DNA of 64,000 nucleotides from Lutibacter citreus (GTDB lineage Bacteria; Bacteroidota; Bacteroidia; Flavobacteriales; Flavobacteriaceae). Under the pieces are notes generated by a model, which made no database searches, had not been told where the DNA came from, and worked only from the letters and a program-made list of their open reading frames with translations. The translations under genes were made by a program, and so were the position numbers. The stretch lies in NCBI RefSeq assembly GCF_003260195.1, contig NZ_QEIH01000003.1, forward strand, positions 186,001 through 250,000. Direction: 5' to 3'. Below are positions 18,379 through 26,655 of this stretch, in pieces (the first letter of the stretch is position 1; each line of letters begins with the position of its first letter).

Positions 18379-19524
18379 ATGAAAAAATATATTTTAGTCA
18401 TCATAAAATTATTAATTATCAGTGTTTTATTAGTTTCTTGTAATTCTTCGAGCACTAAACAAGCCGAAGTTAAGACTGAAGAAACAAATAACAATATAGT
18501 TAAAATTTCAAAAGCTCAATTCACAAATTCAAAAATGGAATTGGGGAATTTATCTGAACAAAATTTTAATAAATCTATAAAAACTAATGGTTTTATAGAC
18601 GTTCCTCCGGCTAATAAAGCCAGTGTTAGTGCTGTTATGGGAGGTTTTATTAAAAAATCAAATTTGTTGGTTGGAAATAAAGTGAAAAAAGGACAATTAT
18701 TATTAACTATTGAAAATCCAGATTTTATTGAAATTCAACAACAGTATTTGGAAGTGTTTGAGCAGTTGAATTTTTTAGAAAGCGAGTATGATCGTCAGAA
18801 AACACTTTATGAAGAAAATATAAGTTCTAAAAAGAACTTTCTAAAAGCAGAAAGTGGTTATAAAAGTGCTAGAGCTGTTTATAATGGTTTAGAACAAAAA
18901 TTATTATTAATGAATATAAATCCTTCAAACGTTAGGTCTAGTAAAATTTCTTCTATAATGCCCATATTTTCGCCTATTTCGGGAAGTATTACAAAGGTTA
19001 ATACGAGTGTTGGGAAATTTATGGCTACATCAGATGTTTTACTTGAAATAATTGATGATGATCATAAACATTTAGAATTGGTAGTCTTTGAAAAAGATGT
19101 ATTAAATGTAAAAGAAGGTCAAGATATTTATTTTCAAACACCAGAAAATTCATTAAAAAAATATAAAGCTGAAGTACATTTAATAGGGAAATCAATTGAT
19201 GAGCAAAACAGAACAATAAGGGTTCATGGTCATTTAGAAAACGAAAATAAATCTTTTATTGTTGGTATGTTTGTTGAAGCTGAGATTGTAATAAATTCAA
19301 TTAAAAAAAATGCACTTCCAATAGATGCCGTATTAGAAGAAAATGGAAATTATTTTGTGTTAGTATTAAATTCTAAAGATGAATTTTATTTTAATTTTGA
19401 TAAAACACCTATTAATGTTGGTGCAAAAAATGAAAATTGGTTGGAGGTTATTGATAATTATAATTTGTTAAATAACAAGCAAATATTAACAAAAGGAGCA
19501 TTTATTCCTTTAGAAGAAGGTTAA
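18379..19524 (+). CDS. czcB: Periplasmic adaptor of metal efflux module 2 (CzcB/CusB family)
   Basis: A 381-residue membrane-fusion lipoprotein (LVSCNSS, Cys21). It contains biotinyl-lipoyl-like halves around a helical hairpin (about 115-175), typical of HlyD/CusB adaptors. Unlike the module 1 adaptor it lacks a His-rich N-terminal segment and a His tail, so the modules may differ in metal or in metal capture. It starts 2 bp after the pump-channel gene. Confidence 0.9.
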   Translation: MKKYILVIIKLLIISVLLVSCNSSSTKQAEVKTEETNNNIVKISKAQFTNSKMELGNLSEQNFNKSIKTNGFIDVPPANKASVSAVMGGFIKKSNLLVGNKVKKGQLLLTIENPDFIEIQQQYLEVFEQLNFLESEYDRQKTLYEENISSKKNFLKAESGYKSARAVYNGLEQKLLLMNINPSNVRSSKISSIMPIFSPISGSITKVNTSVGKFMATSDVLLEIIDDDHKHLELVVFEKDVLNVKEGQDIYFQTPENSLKKYKAEVHLIGKSIDEQNRTIRVHGHLENENKSFIVGMFVEAEIVINSIKKNALPIDAVLEENGNYFVLVLNSKDEFYFNFDKTPINVGAKNENWLEVIDNYNLLNNKQILTKGAFIPLEEG

Positions 19525-19552
19525 GTAGGGAACAGTAACTAAATATAAATAT

Positions 19553-19579
19553 AAAACAGAATTAATAAAATTCTGTTTT
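19553..19579 (+). terminator. Intrinsic terminator of efflux module 2
   Basis: An 11-bp perfect stem, AAAACAGAATT / AATTCTGTTTT, with loop AATAA, 28 bp after the adaptor gene. The stem's 3' arm is directly followed by the promoter box of the next gene. Confidence 0.75.
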
Positions 19580-19580
19580 G

Positions 19581-19588
19581 TATTTTTG
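19581..19588 (+). promoter_or_regulatory. Flavobacterial -7 promoter box (TATTTTTG)
   Basis: TATTTTTG 25 bp before the start codon of the SPFH gene and 1 bp after the preceding terminator. Confidence 0.5.
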
Positions 19589-19613
19589 TAAATCAAATTT
19601 AAACTAAATAGAA

Positions 19614-20441
19614 ATGAGCAACGGACAATTACAATTACCAAAAACTTTAATGCCTTTAATACTTATAGGTATTTTAGCAGTAATTTTTATATCAAAATCA
19701 GCAGTTAATATAGATGCCGGTGAAGCAGGTGTTTTATGGAAACGTTTTGATGGAGGGGTAGTAACTGATCAACCACCATTAGGTGAAGGATTTCATATTG
19801 TGGCACCATGGAACGATGTTGTTGTTTATGAAGTACGTCAACAAGAACTGTTTGAAAAAATGAAAGTACTTTCATCAAATGGATTAGATATTATATTAGA
19901 AACATCATCTTGGTATATGCCAAGACCTGCAGATTTAGGTAAATTACATCAAGAAAAAGGAAAAAATTATTTAGAAAGAGTAATTCAACCTACCCTTAGA
20001 TCAGCAGCTCGTAGTGTTGTTGGACGTTATACTCCTGAGCAATTATATGCAAGTAAAAGAGATGTTATTCAAAGTGAAATTTATGATGAAGCTAAAAAGA
20101 TATTAGATGGTCAATATATTGAACTGAATGAAGTTTTAGTTAGAGATGTAACTTTGCCATCAACAATTAAAGATGCTATTGAGCGAAAATTAAAGCAAGA
20201 ACAAGAATCTTTAGAATATGAATTTAGATTAGTTACAGCTGCTAAAGAAGCTGAAAAGCAAATTATTGAAGCACAAGGTAAAGCTGATGCAAATAGAATA
20301 TTAAGTGCATCATTAACAGATAAAATTTTACAGGATAAAGGTATTGAAGCAACAATTAAATTGTCAGAATCTCCTAACAGTAAAGTTATTGTTATTGGTA
20401 GTGGAAAAAGCGGAATGCCAATTATTTTAGGTAATCAATAG
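19614..20441 (+). CDS. Prohibitin-family SPFH/Band 7 membrane protein
   Basis: A 275-residue protein with one N-terminal transmembrane helix (about 12-27), an SPFH/Band 7 domain (about 30-200) and a C-terminal helical region rich in Glu, Lys and Ala (about 185-235). The IDAGEAGVLWKRFDGG segment is the typical domain start of prohibitins. Known relatives form large ring-like membrane assemblies and act as scaffolds for proteases such as FtsH. It has its own promoter and terminator, so it is a single-gene unit. Its role here is inferred only from the family. Confidence 0.88.
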   Translation: MSNGQLQLPKTLMPLILIGILAVIFISKSAVNIDAGEAGVLWKRFDGGVVTDQPPLGEGFHIVAPWNDVVVYEVRQQELFEKMKVLSSNGLDIILETSSWYMPRPADLGKLHQEKGKNYLERVIQPTLRSAARSVVGRYTPEQLYASKRDVIQSEIYDEAKKILDGQYIELNEVLVRDVTLPSTIKDAIERKLKQEQESLEYEFRLVTAAKEAEKQIIEAQGKADANRILSASLTDKILQDKGIEATIKLSESPNSKVIVIGSGKSGMPIILGNQ

Positions 20442-20455
20442 TAATTAAAATATAT

Positions 20456-20489
20456 AAAAAAAAAGGCAACCATTTGGTTGCCTTTTTTT
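20456..20489. terminator. Bidirectional terminator
   Basis: AAGGCAACC-ATTT-GGTTGCCTT with runs of A before and T after it. It serves both the SPFH gene (plus) and the convergent gene at 20488 (minus), whose stop codon overlaps it. Confidence 0.85.
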
Positions 20490-21312
20490 ATTCCTTAATA
20501 TTTTCTTTAATTGTACTTCCTTTTTTTATTGCTTTATAGTTTTCATAACAGAGCAGTACGGCTTCAATTAATTGTAAATCACTTGCCTGTTTAATAAAAT
20601 AATCAGAGTAATTACATTCGTTTAGAAGTTCATTTAATTCATTGGCATCCATTTCTAAATACTCCATCATTAACTCTCTATTAAATTTTTCTTCTAAAAG
20701 TTGGCGTAATTGATCGTTATCACGCATTTTCTTTAGCTTTTTAAGCTGTTTAGGTTTTTTACCAAACATATTGTACACAAAATCTATAGGTCTAAATAAA
20801 GCATCTACAGGAGAATTAAATTCTCTTCTTTGTCTAACTCCAACTTCATATGTTTGAGGTAAACCATTTATGTGAATACGAGAATATTTATCTTTAGGTA
20901 CATTTTTAGCATCAATTTCTAAAACTCCTATTAGTTTATGAGATTTTAAAACAACTTCTTTAATTTTTTCGGTTTTTTCATATAACTCAATAACAAGCTC
21001 ATTTCCTTTAAGTAAATCGTTTGTTATTTTTAATTTAATGGATTGATGACCCAAATATGAAATATAAATAGTGTCATTTACTGCTGTTGCAATTTCAAAA
21101 TTTCCAGTTTCATTTGTAATAGTTCCAAATACTGAATTTAAATTAAATAGATGGGCTCCTATTAAAGGTTTTTTATCTGAATGATCTACAATTTGCCCTT
21201 TTAAGGAAACTGATAGAGAATTGTTAATTATTGAATCTTTTAAAACTGGTTCTTGTGAAAAAGCAATTGTAGTAATAAAAAATAGAAGTAGATATGATAT
21301 TCGTTTTTCCAT
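20488..21312 (-). CDS. Secreted protein with carboxypeptidase-regulatory-like domain
   Basis: 274 residues from the ATG at 21312 (a TTG two codons upstream is less likely). It has a cleavable signal peptide (MEKRISYLLLFFITTIAFSQ). A CarboxypepD_reg-like beta-sandwich domain follows (about 33-115; LKGQIVDHSDKKPLIGAHLF is its typical start). The rest (about 170-265) is helical with no recognised domain. Such domains are common in Bacteroidota secreted proteins and at the N-terminus of TonB receptors, but no barrel follows here. Function unknown. Confidence 0.78.
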   Translation of the reverse strand: MEKRISYLLLFFITTIAFSQEPVLKDSIINNSLSVSLKGQIVDHSDKKPLIGAHLFNLNSVFGTITNETGNFEIATAVNDTIYISYLGHQSIKLKITNDLLKGNELVIELYEKTEKIKEVVLKSHKLIGVLEIDAKNVPKDKYSRIHINGLPQTYEVGVRQRREFNSPVDALFRPIDFVYNMFGKKPKQLKKLKKMRDNDQLRQLLEEKFNRELMMEYLEMDANELNELLNECNYSDYFIKQASDLQLIEAVLLCYENYKAIKKGSTIKENIKE

Positions 21313-21362
21313 ATGCAATTATACTAATTAAAGATTAATTCTTTAGTTAAAGATATAAAAAA

Positions 21363-21400
21363 AATAAAGCTGTCTTTAGAAATTAAAAGACAGCTTTATT
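21363..21400 (-). terminator. Intrinsic terminator
   Basis: A 15-bp perfect stem, AATAAAGCTGTCTTT / AAAGACAGCTTTATT, with an 8-base loop, directly downstream of the fibronectin-domain lipoprotein gene on the minus strand. Confidence 0.75.
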
Positions 21401-21419
21401 AATAATTTTAAAAAATAAA

Positions 21420-22124
21420 TTAATCAGTTTTAAAATTCCAAACTTGACCAATTGCTTCTCCGCCTTTTCCGTCTTTAACTACAACTTTCCAGTAGTAATC
21501 TTTTGACGAAGTTAAATTTTCTGTAGTATATGATTTTCCAGTTTGATCTGCAGATTTTATTGTTGCAGGAGGATTATCAGTTCCAAAATATACATCGTAA
21601 GTTAAAGGATCATTATCAACATCAGAAGCGTCCCATTCTAAACTTGCAGTTGTACTAGATACAACAGCACTAATAGTTGGTGATATAATAGAAGGTGAAA
21701 AAGGAATATAATTTGATACACCTATACCTTCAGTATAAAATGAATTAGCTGAAGAATAATCGCTAGAATTATTTTTACTATCTTTAGCATTAACTCTCCA
21801 ATAATAAGCAACACCTTTATCTAATGAAATTGTTCTATTTGTACTAGTATTACTTATAGATTCTACAATATTAGTAAAGTCATTGTTTTTTGAAATTTGA
21901 ACTTGATAAGTTATATTATCATTATCCGGATCATTAGAAGCATTCCATTTAAAATCAATTGAATTCTCAATACATTTTAAATTATTAGAAGGATAAACTA
22001 AACTAGGAGTAGAAGGAGCCTTATTTACAGGTGTTGGGTCTGGATCTGGTTTATCTTCTCCTGAACCACCACAAGACCATAATAACGATCCTAAAGCAAT
22101 TACTGAAAATATTATTTTTTTCAT
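21420..22124 (-). CDS. Lipoprotein with two fibronectin type III-like domains
   Basis: A 234-residue lipoprotein (LLWSCGGSG lipobox, Cys18). It has an Asp/Pro-rich linker and two Ig-like/FN3-like repeats. Each repeat carries the pattern FKWNASNDPDNDNITYQV / LEWDASDVDNDPLTYDV and ends in [YW]YWRVxAKDxxN / YYWKVVVKDGKGG. Such repeats are usual in surface lipoproteins of Bacteroidota that bind carbohydrate or other proteins. The ligand is unknown. It stands alone, with a terminator right after it. Confidence 0.8.
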   Translation of the reverse strand: MKKIIFSVIALGSLLWSCGGSGEDKPDPDPTPVNKAPSTPSLVYPSNNLKCIENSIDFKWNASNDPDNDNITYQVQISKNNDFTNIVESISNTSTNRTISLDKGVAYYWRVNAKDSKNNSSDYSSANSFYTEGIGVSNYIPFSPSIISPTISAVVSSTTASLEWDASDVDNDPLTYDVYFGTDNPPATIKSADQTGKSYTTENLTSSKDYYWKVVVKDGKGGEAIGQVWNFKTD

Positions 22125-22228
22125 TATCTATTATAAATTTGGAAATTGTATAAGTTTCAAAAATACATCTTTTTAAAAATCTATCAAAGGAAAGTATTAA
22201 TAATTTGTAGAGATAAAAAGAGAGTTAG

Positions 22229-22312
22229 TGCACATAATAGGATTCGAACCTACACGAACTATTGTTCACCAGCCCCTCAAGCTGGCGCGTCTACCAATTC
22301 CGCCACATGTGC
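22229..22312 (-). tRNA. tRNA-Leu (anticodon GAG)
   Basis: 84 nt, class II tRNA with a long variable arm. The acceptor stem GCACATG pairs with TATGTGC (one G-T pair). The D arm carries GGCGGAATTGGTAGACGC, and the anticodon stem CCAGC/GCTGG closes a loop TTGAGGG, giving anticodon GAG (bases 22276-22278). The T arm carries GGTTCGAATCC. CCA is not encoded. It lies downstream of tRNA-Lys on the same strand, separated by a hairpin. Confidence 0.95.
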
Positions 22313-22327
22313 ATTTAAATTTAGGGT

Positions 22328-22362
22328 AAAAAAAAAGTTAAGTAAAAACTTAACTTTTTTTT
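22328..22362. terminator. Terminator-like hairpin between two tRNA genes
   Basis: AAGTTAAGT-AAAA-ACTTAACTT flanked by A and T runs. It sits 1 bp after the 3' end of tRNA-Lys and 15 bp before tRNA-Leu. It looks like an intrinsic terminator in both directions, so the two tRNAs may not share a transcript. Confidence 0.65.
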
Positions 22363-22363
22363 G

Positions 22364-22436
22364 TGACCTGGCTGGGGCTCGAACCCAGGACCACCTCCTT
22401 AAAAGGGAGGTGCTCTACCAACTGAGCTACCAGGTC
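22364..22436 (-). tRNA. tRNA-Lys (anticodon TTT)
   Basis: 73 nt. The acceptor stem GACCTGG pairs with CCAGGTC, the D arm contains AGCTCAGTTGGTAGAGC, and the anticodon stem CCTCC/GGAGG closes loop CTTTTAA, giving anticodon TTT (bases 22401-22403). The T loop is GTTCGAGCC. CCA is not encoded. Confidence 0.96.
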
Positions 22437-22553
22437 TTAATTTGTTGTGCGTAAATGCGAGTGCAAATATACTACCAATTGTTTATTGTGCAAGTTTTTT
22501 TATGAACTTTTTTAAACGATATTTGCATTAATGTAATTTAACACTAAAAATTT

Positions 22554-23063
22554 ATGAAAATTGTACTATTAGGATATATGGCTTCAGGTAAATCTGCAGT
22601 AGGTAAAATGCTGGCAGAGAGGTTGAAAATACAATTTATTGACTTAGATAATTACATTGAAGAAAAAGAAAACCTCTCAATAAAAAATATTTTTAATTTT
22701 AAAGGAGAAATATATTTTAGAAGAAAAGAAAGTGAATATTTACAAGAATTGATTAATTTAGACTCAAATTATGTAATTTCTTTAGGAGGAGGAACTCCTT
22801 GTTATGGAAATAATATGGAAATTATTACCTCAAATTCAAAATCGTTTTATTTAAGCGCATCAATAAATACAATTTTTAATAGAATAAAAACTGAAACTTC
22901 TCAAAGACCTTTAGTTTCAACTATTGGAATTGACAATTTACAGGAGTACATTGGAAAGCATTTATTCGAGAGGTCTGCTTTTTATAATAAAGCAGCTGAA
23001 ACAGTTTCAGTAAATGATAAATCACTTATTGAAATAGTAAATGAGTTAGAATCTTTACTCTAA
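22554..23063 (+). CDS. aroK: Shikimate kinase
   Basis: A 169-residue enzyme that phosphorylates shikimate at the 3-hydroxyl using ATP, in chorismate synthesis. It has a Walker A motif near the start (GYMASGKSAVGK), the DxD/shikimate-binding Asp in FIDLDNYIE, the Arg of the FRRKESEYL segment, the GGGTPC shikimate loop and the lid Arg in SQRPLV. Length is normal for the family. Its last 9 bases overlap the end of the convergent phosphoribosyltransferase gene. Confidence 0.93.
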   Translation: MKIVLLGYMASGKSAVGKMLAERLKIQFIDLDNYIEEKENLSIKNIFNFKGEIYFRRKESEYLQELINLDSNYVISLGGGTPCYGNNMEIITSNSKSFYLSASINTIFNRIKTETSQRPLVSTIGIDNLQEYIGKHLFERSAFYNKAAETVSVNDKSLIEIVNELESLL

Positions 23064-23552
23064 AATAGCGAAAGAGTTTTTATCTTCAAACACTACATTA
23101 ATATGTTCTCGCATTGAAGTGGATAAAGAAATTCCTTTAAAATCTGCTTTTACAGGGTATTTTTTATGATTTCTATTAATTAATACAGCCGTTTTAAATT
23201 TCTTTAAAGGAACCTCTAAAAAATGTTTTATACCATACATTAATGTAGTTCCGGAGCTTAAAACATCATCAACTAGAACCAAAGGCTTATTTATGTATTT
23301 ACTAGTTTCAATACTGGTTGAGACTGTATTTAATGGGTTTTTCTTGTCAATAATAACTTCGCATAATATAATTTCAATGTCTGAAATCTTTTTTAATATT
23401 TTTACAATTTTTTCAGCAAAAATATATCCGTTACCATTAATACCAGCTATAACAATTTCTTTTTCGTTTGAATTTGTTTCATATATTTGATACGCAATTC
23501 TTCGAGTTTTATTTTGTATTTGCTCGTTTGTTAAAATAATTGAACTTCCCAT
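23055..23552 (-). CDS. Phosphoribosyltransferase (type I PRTase)
   Basis: 165 residues from the ATG at 23552; a TTG at 23570 in frame is less likely. The PRPP-binding motif PLVLVDDVLSSGTT (about 90-103) defines a type I phosphoribosyltransferase, and GINGNGYIFAEKI supplies the early phosphate loop. It resembles the PyrR/hypoxanthine phosphoribosyltransferase-like group seen next to aroK in other flavobacteria, but the substrate base cannot be assigned. PyrR-type RNA binding should not be assumed. Confidence 0.85.
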   Translation of the reverse strand: MGSSIILTNEQIQNKTRRIAYQIYETNSNEKEIVIAGINGNGYIFAEKIVKILKKISDIEIILCEVIIDKKNPLNTVSTSIETSKYINKPLVLVDDVLSSGTTLMYGIKHFLEVPLKKFKTAVLINRNHKKYPVKADFKGISLSTSMREHINVVFEDKNSFAILE

Positions 23553-23570
23553 TATTCTTTTTTTTCTCAA

Positions 23571-23870
23571 AGATAAAATTAAATTTAATATCTAGTATAA
23601 TAAAGATATTATATACTAGCTTATTTTAGACCAGTTGGCTGAATTGAATAATTAATAAAAGTAAATGCTTTTTGATTTATTAAATATAAAGTTTTTTTTT
23701 AAGTGGTTGAATTTCATTACTATAACGTTTTGGAGTAGGGAGGGATGTAATTTATCACCTAATAAATTAAGGAGATATGGTATATTTTATTCTCTCATTT
23801 AAATATATATATTCCAGAATATATGGTTGAAGGTTGATTTAAACAATAGGTATTTAGGGGTTTGAGTTTT
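23571..23870. other. Gene-free stretch with one inverted repeat
   Basis: This 300-bp stretch lies between the divergently and tandemly placed minus-strand genes. It holds an 8-bp inverted repeat CTAGTATA/TATACTAG at 23592-23619, about 40 bp upstream of the phosphoribosyltransferase start, which could be an operator. No coding region was recognised in the remainder. Confidence 0.4.
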
Positions 23871-24461
23871 TTAATGTTTTTTTGAATTAATAAAAAACAA
23901 TTCTCTTCCTTGTCTAGGTTTTATTGAATTATAACACCTTTCAAGTATTTTAATTTCAAATTTGGAATTAAATAATTGTGTGTATTCTAAAATACTCCCA
24001 CCAAAAGGAGGCCCCTCATTTGTTAATTTAAAATCGAATAACAATCCAGATAATTTTCCATTTTCATTTAATAAACTAGCCATATGATTGATATACTGTT
24101 TTCTTAAAGCAGGATCTAAAGCACAAAAAAATGTTTGTTCTATTATAAGATCATATTTACCTGTATGATTAAAAAAATCATCGTTAATTAAATCTTTCTT
24201 TGGAAAATCTGGAAAGCGTTTTTTTAAATTTATTAGTGGTTGATTGGCAATATCAATTACCCGAACATTTTTAAAACCGTTTTCGTGTAAATATTCAGCT
24301 TCATAACTATTTCCTCCTCCAGGAATTAAAATTTTTAAATCTTTATTTGTAAGTTGATCAAAATAATTTTTAATAGGAGTGGAGATATATCCAATATCCC
24401 AACCCGTTTTTTGATGTTCATATTTTTTTGACCAATATGCTTTATCAAATTTGTTATTCAT
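23871..24461 (-). CDS. TPMT-family S-adenosylmethionine-dependent methyltransferase
   Basis: A 196-residue class I methyltransferase of the thiopurine S-methyltransferase family. Visible features are the N-terminal FDKAYWSKKYEHQKTGWD (substrate-side Trp), the SAM motif ILIPGGGNSYEAEYL, the VIDIANQPL acidic loop, YDLIIEQTFFCAL and the C-terminal PRQGRELFF. Bacterial relatives methylate small thiol, halide, selenium or tellurium species; the substrate here is not known. It starts 2 bp after the SDR gene and is the last of a three-gene operon (S4 protein, SDR, TPMT). Confidence 0.88.
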   Translation of the reverse strand: MNNKFDKAYWSKKYEHQKTGWDIGYISTPIKNYFDQLTNKDLKILIPGGGNSYEAEYLHENGFKNVRVIDIANQPLINLKKRFPDFPKKDLINDDFFNHTGKYDLIIEQTFFCALDPALRKQYINHMASLLNENGKLSGLLFDFKLTNEGPPFGGSILEYTQLFNSKFEIKILERCYNSIKPRQGRELFFINSKKH

Positions 24462-24463
24462 AT

Positions 24464-25252
24464 TTATAATGATTTAATTAATCCACCATCAATAGCAATA
24501 TTTGTTCCTGTTATATAAGAAGCATATTCTGAAGCTAAAAAAGCAACCAAATAAGCAAACTCTTCAGGTTTTCCAATTCTTTTCATTGGAATTGAATTTT
24601 GTAATTCATCTAAAATAGCATTTACATCAACACCCAGTTCTTTTGCTTTTTTATGGTTTAATTCTTTTATTCTTTCAGTATCAAAAATACCGGTTAAAAT
24701 ATTATTTACAGTTATTCCACTAATTGCAATACTGCTAGCCAAAGTTTTAGCCCATGTTGTTACGGCAGCTCTAATTGAATTTGACAAAACTAGGTGATTA
24801 ATAGGTTCTTTTACACTCATTGAAGTTGCATTAATAATTCTTCCAAAATTATTTTCTTGCATACTTTTTAAGGCCAAAGAAGTAGTAAATTGAGTTGTTT
24901 TAAATAACAAATCAAATGCTATTTGATAATCTTCCGATGTTTTTTCAAACACAGTTCCAGCTTCAGGACCATTAGTATTATTAACTAATATATCTACAGA
25001 ATTAGATTGAAAATACTTTGAAATGACTGATTCATAATCTCTGTAATCATAAAAATCTACAACTATATAATTATGATTTTGGTTAAATGAAGTATCTAAT
25101 TCTTGGATTACAGTTTTCAGTTTTGTTTCGTTTCTTGCCATTATTGTAATTGAAGCACCACAACTAGCTAATTGAATCGCAATAGCTTTACCAAGTCCAG
25201 AAGTACTTGCTCCAACTAATGCCTTTTTTCCTGTTAAATTAATCTTCATCAT
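24464..25252 (-). CDS. Atypical short-chain dehydrogenase lacking the YxxxK motif
   Basis: A 262-residue SDR-fold protein. The cofactor loop GASTSGLGKAIA is present and the C-terminal TGTNIAIDGG is canonical. The usual NNAG is replaced by NNTNG, and where YxxxK should lie the sequence reads SNSIRAAV, so both the catalytic Tyr and Lys are missing (Ser and Arg instead). This matches a known divergent BKR-like SDR group without the catalytic tetrad. It may bind nucleotide without being an ordinary dehydrogenase. Its start overlaps the S4 gene by 14 bp, implying co-translation. Confidence 0.82.
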   Translation of the reverse strand: MMKINLTGKKALVGASTSGLGKAIAIQLASCGASITIMARNETKLKTVIQELDTSFNQNHNYIVVDFYDYRDYESVISKYFQSNSVDILVNNTNGPEAGTVFEKTSEDYQIAFDLLFKTTQFTTSLALKSMQENNFGRIINATSMSVKEPINHLVLSNSIRAAVTTWAKTLASSIAISGITVNNILTGIFDTERIKELNHKKAKELGVDVNAILDELQNSIPMKRIGKPEEFAYLVAFLASEYASYITGTNIAIDGGLIKSL

Positions 25253-25607
25253 TGTATCCTTCTATATCTCGTCTATCTTTTTTTGTTGGTCTTCCTGTAC
25301 CTTTCTTTCTATAATAATCCTTTGAATATTTTAGTAAATCAAACTTTTCAAACTCTTCTGCAGGTGTAATATCTTTTCTATATAAATCAACTAATTTTGC
25401 ACCAACCCTATTTGCTGGAATATCTAGAACTTCAATCTTATAATTTATTTGATTTTTACGAATGGTAATCGTTTCTTTATTAAAAATTAATTTTGAAGGT
25501 TTAATACTAGCGTTATTTATTTTAACATGTCCCTTTTTGCAAGCCTCAGTAGCTATACTTCGCGTTTTAAAAAAGCGTATACACCATAAATATTTATCTA
25601 TTCTCAT
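25239..25607 (-). CDS. S4-domain RNA-binding protein, Hsp15 (HslR) family
   Basis: A 122-residue protein with an N-terminal S4 domain (MRIDKYLWCIRFFKTRSIA, about 1-60) and a basic C-terminal extension (RKKGTGRPTKKDRR). The E. coli relative Hsp15 binds stalled 50S subunits carrying peptidyl-tRNA. It is the first gene of a minus-strand operon with the SDR and TPMT genes. Confidence 0.88.
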   Translation of the reverse strand: MRIDKYLWCIRFFKTRSIATEACKKGHVKINNASIKPSKLIFNKETITIRKNQINYKIEVLDIPANRVGAKLVDLYRKDITPAEEFEKFDLLKYSKDYYRKKGTGRPTKKDRRDIEGYNDED

Positions 25608-25694
25608 TTAATTGCTATAATAAAGTTAAAATTTATATTTATTCTTTTTCCAAAGGTATGAAAATAGTATCTTGCGCACTTAAAATTAATTTAA

Positions 25695-26495
25695 ATGAAT
25701 ATTAAAAATTTAGTAGTTTTTATTGCTTTTAGTTTAGCAATTTTTTCTTGTAAAAAGGATGATGATAGTGTACAAGATGACTATGATGCAGTTGATCAGG
25801 AAGTTATAGATGATGAAGCTATAATTACATATTTACAAACGCATTATTTAGATGAAAATGAAGGTATTTCATTAATTGAAAATGGAGAAACACCTCTAAT
25901 GGGACAAGTTGAAACTGAAACTATTATTGAAGATGATATTTCATATAATTTATATTATTTACAAAAAAGTGAAGGAGTAGGAAGTAGTCCTGCATTAATA
26001 GATTCTGTTAATGTTGATTATACAGGTTTTCTATTAGACGGTTCTGAATTTGACGAAAATAATGCTATCTGGTTTGATTTATCAGGTATTTTATATTCAA
26101 TCCCTTCTGGAGCAATTGGTTTTGTTCATGCTTTAAAAAAGATGAAAGCTGGTGAGTTATTTTTAAATGAAGATGAGTCTTTTTATTTTAAAAATTCTGG
26201 TGAGGGATATGTATTTATGCCTTCTGGTTTAGGTTATAAAAATAGTGCTACAGGTAATATTCCTGCAAGAGCTCCTATGGCTTTTAAATTAACTTTAAAC
26301 ATGGTTAAACAATCTGATCATGATGGAGACGGAGTGCTATCTAAGGATGAGGATATTAATGGAGATGATAATTTTATAAATGATGATACTGATGGTGATG
26401 GAATTCCAAACTATTATGATAATGATGATGATGGTGACGGAACTTTAACAAAAGACGAACTTGAGGATAATAAATACCTAGACCCAAATAGTTAA
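25695..26495 (+). CDS. FKBP-type peptidyl-prolyl isomerase lipoprotein with calcium-binding tail
   Basis: A 266-residue lipoprotein (AIFSCKKDDD, Cys19). An FKBP-like fold covers about 95-205 (VDYTGFLLDGSEFDEN, IPARAPMAFKLTL). The C-terminal 50 residues form thrombospondin type 3-like repeats (DHDGDGVLSKDED, DTDGDGIPNYYDNDDDGDG), which bind calcium. It likely assists folding of exported proteins. Bacteroidota have several gliding-associated FKBP lipoproteins, but a GldI assignment is not supported by this sequence alone. It has its own terminator. Confidence 0.82.
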   Translation: MNIKNLVVFIAFSLAIFSCKKDDDSVQDDYDAVDQEVIDDEAIITYLQTHYLDENEGISLIENGETPLMGQVETETIIEDDISYNLYYLQKSEGVGSSPALIDSVNVDYTGFLLDGSEFDENNAIWFDLSGILYSIPSGAIGFVHALKKMKAGELFLNEDESFYFKNSGEGYVFMPSGLGYKNSATGNIPARAPMAFKLTLNMVKQSDHDGDGVLSKDEDINGDDNFINDDTDGDGIPNYYDNDDDGDGTLTKDELEDNKYLDPNS

Positions 26496-26512
26496 GAAAT
26501 TAATACAATAAT

Positions 26513-26549
26513 AAAAAAGGCTTTTCAAATTTAATGAGAAGCCTTTTTT
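26513..26549 (+). terminator. Intrinsic terminator of the FKBP gene
   Basis: AAAAAAGGCTTTTC / GAGAAGCCTTTTTT, an imperfect 14-bp stem ending in a T run, 18 bp after the stop codon. Confidence 0.8.
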
Positions 26550-26655
26550 ATTGAATATTATCCTATAAATAAGTATCTTTTATGGTAATTTATGAACTTT
26601 TTTTAAAGAAGTGAAACTAATTTAGGTTTCATAATTTTAGGTAACTTAAACACAA

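Noticed and set aside
22146..22454. 102-codon plus-strand frame
   Set aside because: It runs antisense through both tRNA genes; the apparent protein is the translated complement of tRNA sequence.
23055..23552. PyrR RNA-binding attenuator protein
   Set aside because: Only the general PRPP-binding motif is certain; there is no pyrimidine gene nearby and no basis for RNA binding.
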